Below are positions 62,175 through 64,000 of a stretch of 64,000 bases of DNA, piece after piece. Origin of the DNA: Olivibacter sp. XZL3 (GTDB taxonomy: Bacteria > Bacteroidota > Bacteroidia > Sphingobacteriales > Sphingobacteriaceae); contig NZ_SBJH01000004.1 of NCBI RefSeq assembly GCF_004368405.1, positions 1-64,000 on the forward strand, written 5' to 3'. The position numbers and the translations under genes were made by a program. Each line of letters starts with the position of its first letter. The stretch's first letter is position 1. Under the pieces are notes generated by a model. The model saw only the letters and a program-made list of their open reading frames with translations. It was not told the DNA's origin and made no database searches.

Positions 62175-62756
62175 ATGCTTGGATTACGGCTACTGACAGA
62201 TCCCCGTTGGGCAGATATCGCCCAGACCAACCTGGAAGAAATATTAACCGATCACGCTTGGTGTGAGCAAAAAGCAGCTTCTAATGCCATATCGTTGATT
62301 ACTAACAACTCCGAACATGCCGACCTTGTACATGAATTAACGGCTATTGCGATTGAAGAAATGCAGCACTTTCAAATGGTGATTGACATCATCAAAAAAA
62401 GAGGTTATACACTCGGTCGGGAACGGAAGGATGACTATGTGAATCAACTGATGAGGTTTTCGAAGAAAGACGGCAGTAGAAATACCGCTTTTATAGATCG
62501 TTTGCTGTTTGCCGCGATGATTGAGGCCCGTAGTTGCGAGCGCTTCCGCATACTTTCGCAACGTATTGCCGATCGGGAGCTCGCTCAATTTTATCACGAT
62601 TTAATGGTTTCAGAGGCTAGCCATTATACTACTTTTTTAAACTTCGCCCGCAAATATACATTAGATGTTGATGTCGACAAACGATGGAAAGAGTGGCTAG
62701 ATTTTGAAGGTAAGCTCGTTCAGTCGTATGGAACAAGAGAACAGATACACGGATAA
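62175..62756 (+). CDS. miaE: MiaE-like tRNA hydroxylase
   Basis: A 193-residue ferritin-like di-iron protein resembling tRNA-(ms2io6A37)-hydroxylase, which hydroxylates the isopentenyl group of ms2i6A in tRNA. Iron-binding motifs: LEEILTDHAWCEQKAASNAI (Glu), IAIEEMQHFQMVIDII (ExxH), AAMIEARSCERFRIL (Glu) and VSEASHYTTFL (ExxH). The start at 62175 (MLGLRLLTDPRW) is preferred as the promoter overlaps an upstream TTG. Single gene. Confidence 0.88.
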   Translation: MLGLRLLTDPRWADIAQTNLEEILTDHAWCEQKAASNAISLITNNSEHADLVHELTAIAIEEMQHFQMVIDIIKKRGYTLGRERKDDYVNQLMRFSKKDGSRNTAFIDRLLFAAMIEARSCERFRILSQRIADRELAQFYHDLMVSEASHYTTFLNFARKYTLDVDVDKRWKEWLDFEGKLVQSYGTREQIHG

Positions 62757-62806
62757 TCGGATCCGACTTTGGCATGGAGCTTGCCTTAATGTTCCTAAAA
62801 ACGTCT

Positions 62807-63184
62807 ATGAAAAATAAAATGAAATTTTTAGGAACCCTAGTTATTAGCTTTTTAGTGCTTGCGGTTGGATGTAGTAAAGATGATGATCCAGCCGACAACG
62901 ATTTTTTCGTAGGAACTTACAATGGAACGATCACCTACAGCAATGGAGGTGAAACGATCACCGACGATGACGGACGTGTAACAGTTGTGAAGGTAGACGA
63001 TTCCTATTCCTTTGATTTCGGAAGCAATATTCCGAATATTACAGGTGTAAGGTTTCAACAACAAGGCGACAATACCTACGTCAGTATAGGAGATGGCCTT
63101 ACAGGAATTACTGTTACAGAAAGCTCGCTCAACATGCTGGTATCAAACGATAATGGCACATGGACGGCCGATTGCAGCCGTTAG
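62807..63184 (+). CDS. small lipoprotein, unknown
   Basis: A lipoprotein of about 125 residues: signal MKNKMKFLGTLVISFLVLAVGC with lipobox LAVGC, then an acidic linker SKDDDPADND. The mature part is beta-rich (GTYNGTITYSNGGETI, DSYSFDFGSNIPNI) and may form a small lipocalin-like or calycin fold. Not recognised. The ATG at 62819 is an alternative start. It ends at a terminator. Confidence 0.7.
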   Translation: MKNKMKFLGTLVISFLVLAVGCSKDDDPADNDFFVGTYNGTITYSNGGETITDDDGRVTVVKVDDSYSFDFGSNIPNITGVRFQQQGDNTYVSIGDGLTGITVTESSLNMLVSNDNGTWTADCSR

Positions 63185-63212
63185 CCACGGGGCGACTTTT
63201 AAAAACACAAGA

Positions 63213-63235
63213 TGAGCCGATCAAAATTCGGCTCA
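63213..63235 (+). terminator. rho-independent terminator
   Basis: Arms tgagccga and tcggctca around 7 bases, followed by ctctt; 28 bp past the lipoprotein stop. Confidence 0.65.
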
Positions 63236-63463
63236 CTCTTAACTCAACTCGTAAATCAGCATTCGGGATACGGGGCCAGCCACTCAGAAAGAAGACCTAA
63301 GCTGCCGATAACTTAAGCAACACATTTCTCGCAATGTACAAAGCCTGATAGCGATTGGTAAGATAGCACCTAAGAACACTGATCCCAGCAAAGGCAATTC
63401 CTGTGTTGTGTGCATATTGTAATTGGTAAAAAAAACATAAATTTACTTTAGCAAAATATCACT

Positions 63464-63943
63464 ATGAAAAAGTTTCTATTTGCTTCGCTATGCATTTGTT
63501 CGGTTATTATGGCTTGCAACAAGGACAATAGCAGTAATCCAGCCACGTCATTGAATACCCAGGTAACCCTCTCGTATGCAACAATGGACGGAAAAGACCT
63601 GCTTGACCCGGGCACACCGAACCATATCAATTATCAGAATACAGATCTTTACTACAAAAACGGAGATCGGGAAGTGAAACAATTTCACGGCAACCTCGAT
63701 CTTCCTAAGATGTTCAAGATAGCTGAAGATGAAGAAGGAAAATATCGGCTAACAGTATTTATGAACAGTGATGTACAAAACGGAGAGCTGTCTAGCAATA
63801 TCCTAAAGTACGAGCATTTCAAACCGGACACGATTGAGACAAGCATAGTAAGAAACGGGAATAATGTTTCTTACACAGACCTGGCTATAAATGGAAAACC
63901 CATTAGTTCTGAAGACCTAAAAGGCTTTGTGCTAATAAAATGA
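63464..63943 (+). CDS. small lipoprotein, unknown
   Basis: A 159-residue lipoprotein: signal MKKFLFASLCICSVIMAC with the lipid-anchor Cys in IMAC, then a polar Asn/Ser linker. The mature part has no recognised domain; it contains TQVTLSYATMDGKDLLDPGTP and alternating polar/hydrophobic strands. It lies in tandem with the preceding lipoprotein but is clearly not its copy. An upstream taaattta is close to a -7 box. Complete; the last 57 bases of the window hold nothing identifiable. Confidence 0.7.
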   Translation: MKKFLFASLCICSVIMACNKDNSSNPATSLNTQVTLSYATMDGKDLLDPGTPNHINYQNTDLYYKNGDREVKQFHGNLDLPKMFKIAEDEEGKYRLTVFMNSDVQNGELSSNILKYEHFKPDTIETSIVRNGNNVSYTDLAINGKPISSEDLKGFVLIK

Positions 63944-64000
63944 GGTAAAAGCATTCTATCGATGATAAATTTAGCATTAATGATCATCTATAAGACCGGA

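Noticed and set aside
1-64000. CRISPR array
   Set aside because: No regularly spaced direct repeats of 24-40 bases were seen anywhere in the window.

Overview
The window looks like chromosome of a Bacteroidota bacterium, most likely of the Sphingobacteriaceae (Sphingobacterium, Olivibacter or Parapedobacter type). Reasons: recurrent TAnnTTTG -7 promoter boxes, a TonB-dependent receptor with an N-terminal carboxypeptidase-regulatory-like domain followed by a DUF4374 lipoprotein, LytS/LytTR and OmpR type two-component pairs, and a grasp-with-spasm peptide maturation locus, a system known mainly from this phylum. The exact genus cannot be read from the sequence.

Positions 1-16,083 are accessory DNA ending at a tRNA-Ser(GGA) gene. 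From the left: a frameshifted membrane-protein gene; a truncated IS256-type transposase; a MocR-like regulator whose aminotransferase domain has lost its cofactor lysine; then a compact RiPP locus (4.1-9.6 kb). The RiPP locus holds a 63-residue precursor-like peptide ending in CCFDY, an LpxL/HtrB-type acyltransferase-like protein, a GwsG-like ATP-grasp ligase, a 69-residue overlapping ORF, a GwsS-like SPASM protein that has lost nearly all metal-binding cysteines, and a LytS/LytTR two-component pair. The acyltransferase between precursor and ligase suggests an acylated, ester/amide-crosslinked peptide and is the best candidate here for an undescribed system.

After an IS1182-type relic comes a second module (9.9-16.1 kb): decayed integron-free mobile-element parts (a DNA primase zinc-finger relic and a large serine recombinase C-terminus) around a complete four-gene type II CBASS defence operon on the minus strand (patatin phospholipase, CD-NTase, Cap2 E1/E2, Cap3 JAB peptidase). 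A near-perfect 17-bp copy of the tRNA-Ser 3' end lies at 9,894-9,910, so this module may be an old tRNA-targeted insertion.

From 16.1 kb to the end the content is ordinary chromosome: secreted metalloproteases, an M20 amidohydrolase, an OmpR-type two-component system followed by TolC/RND/membrane-fusion efflux genes (the RND pump carries an EF-hand-like loop), a KAS II gene divergent from an HxlR regulator across a symmetrical promoter/operator, a cold-shock-domain protein, patatin, DinB, endonuclease V with DUF763, a FucP-type sugar transporter, a YhcC-like radical SAM protein, an AraC regulator with a TonB receptor and DUF4374 lipoprotein, an acyl-ACP desaturase, NagA, a conserved N-formylglutamate amidohydrolase / DUF1704 / ATP-grasp operon, cysE-cysM, an old-yellow-enzyme reductase, a MiaE-like hydroxylase and two small lipoproteins.

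All identifications come from reading motifs by eye; no database search was possible. Gene symbols are given only where the family is clear.
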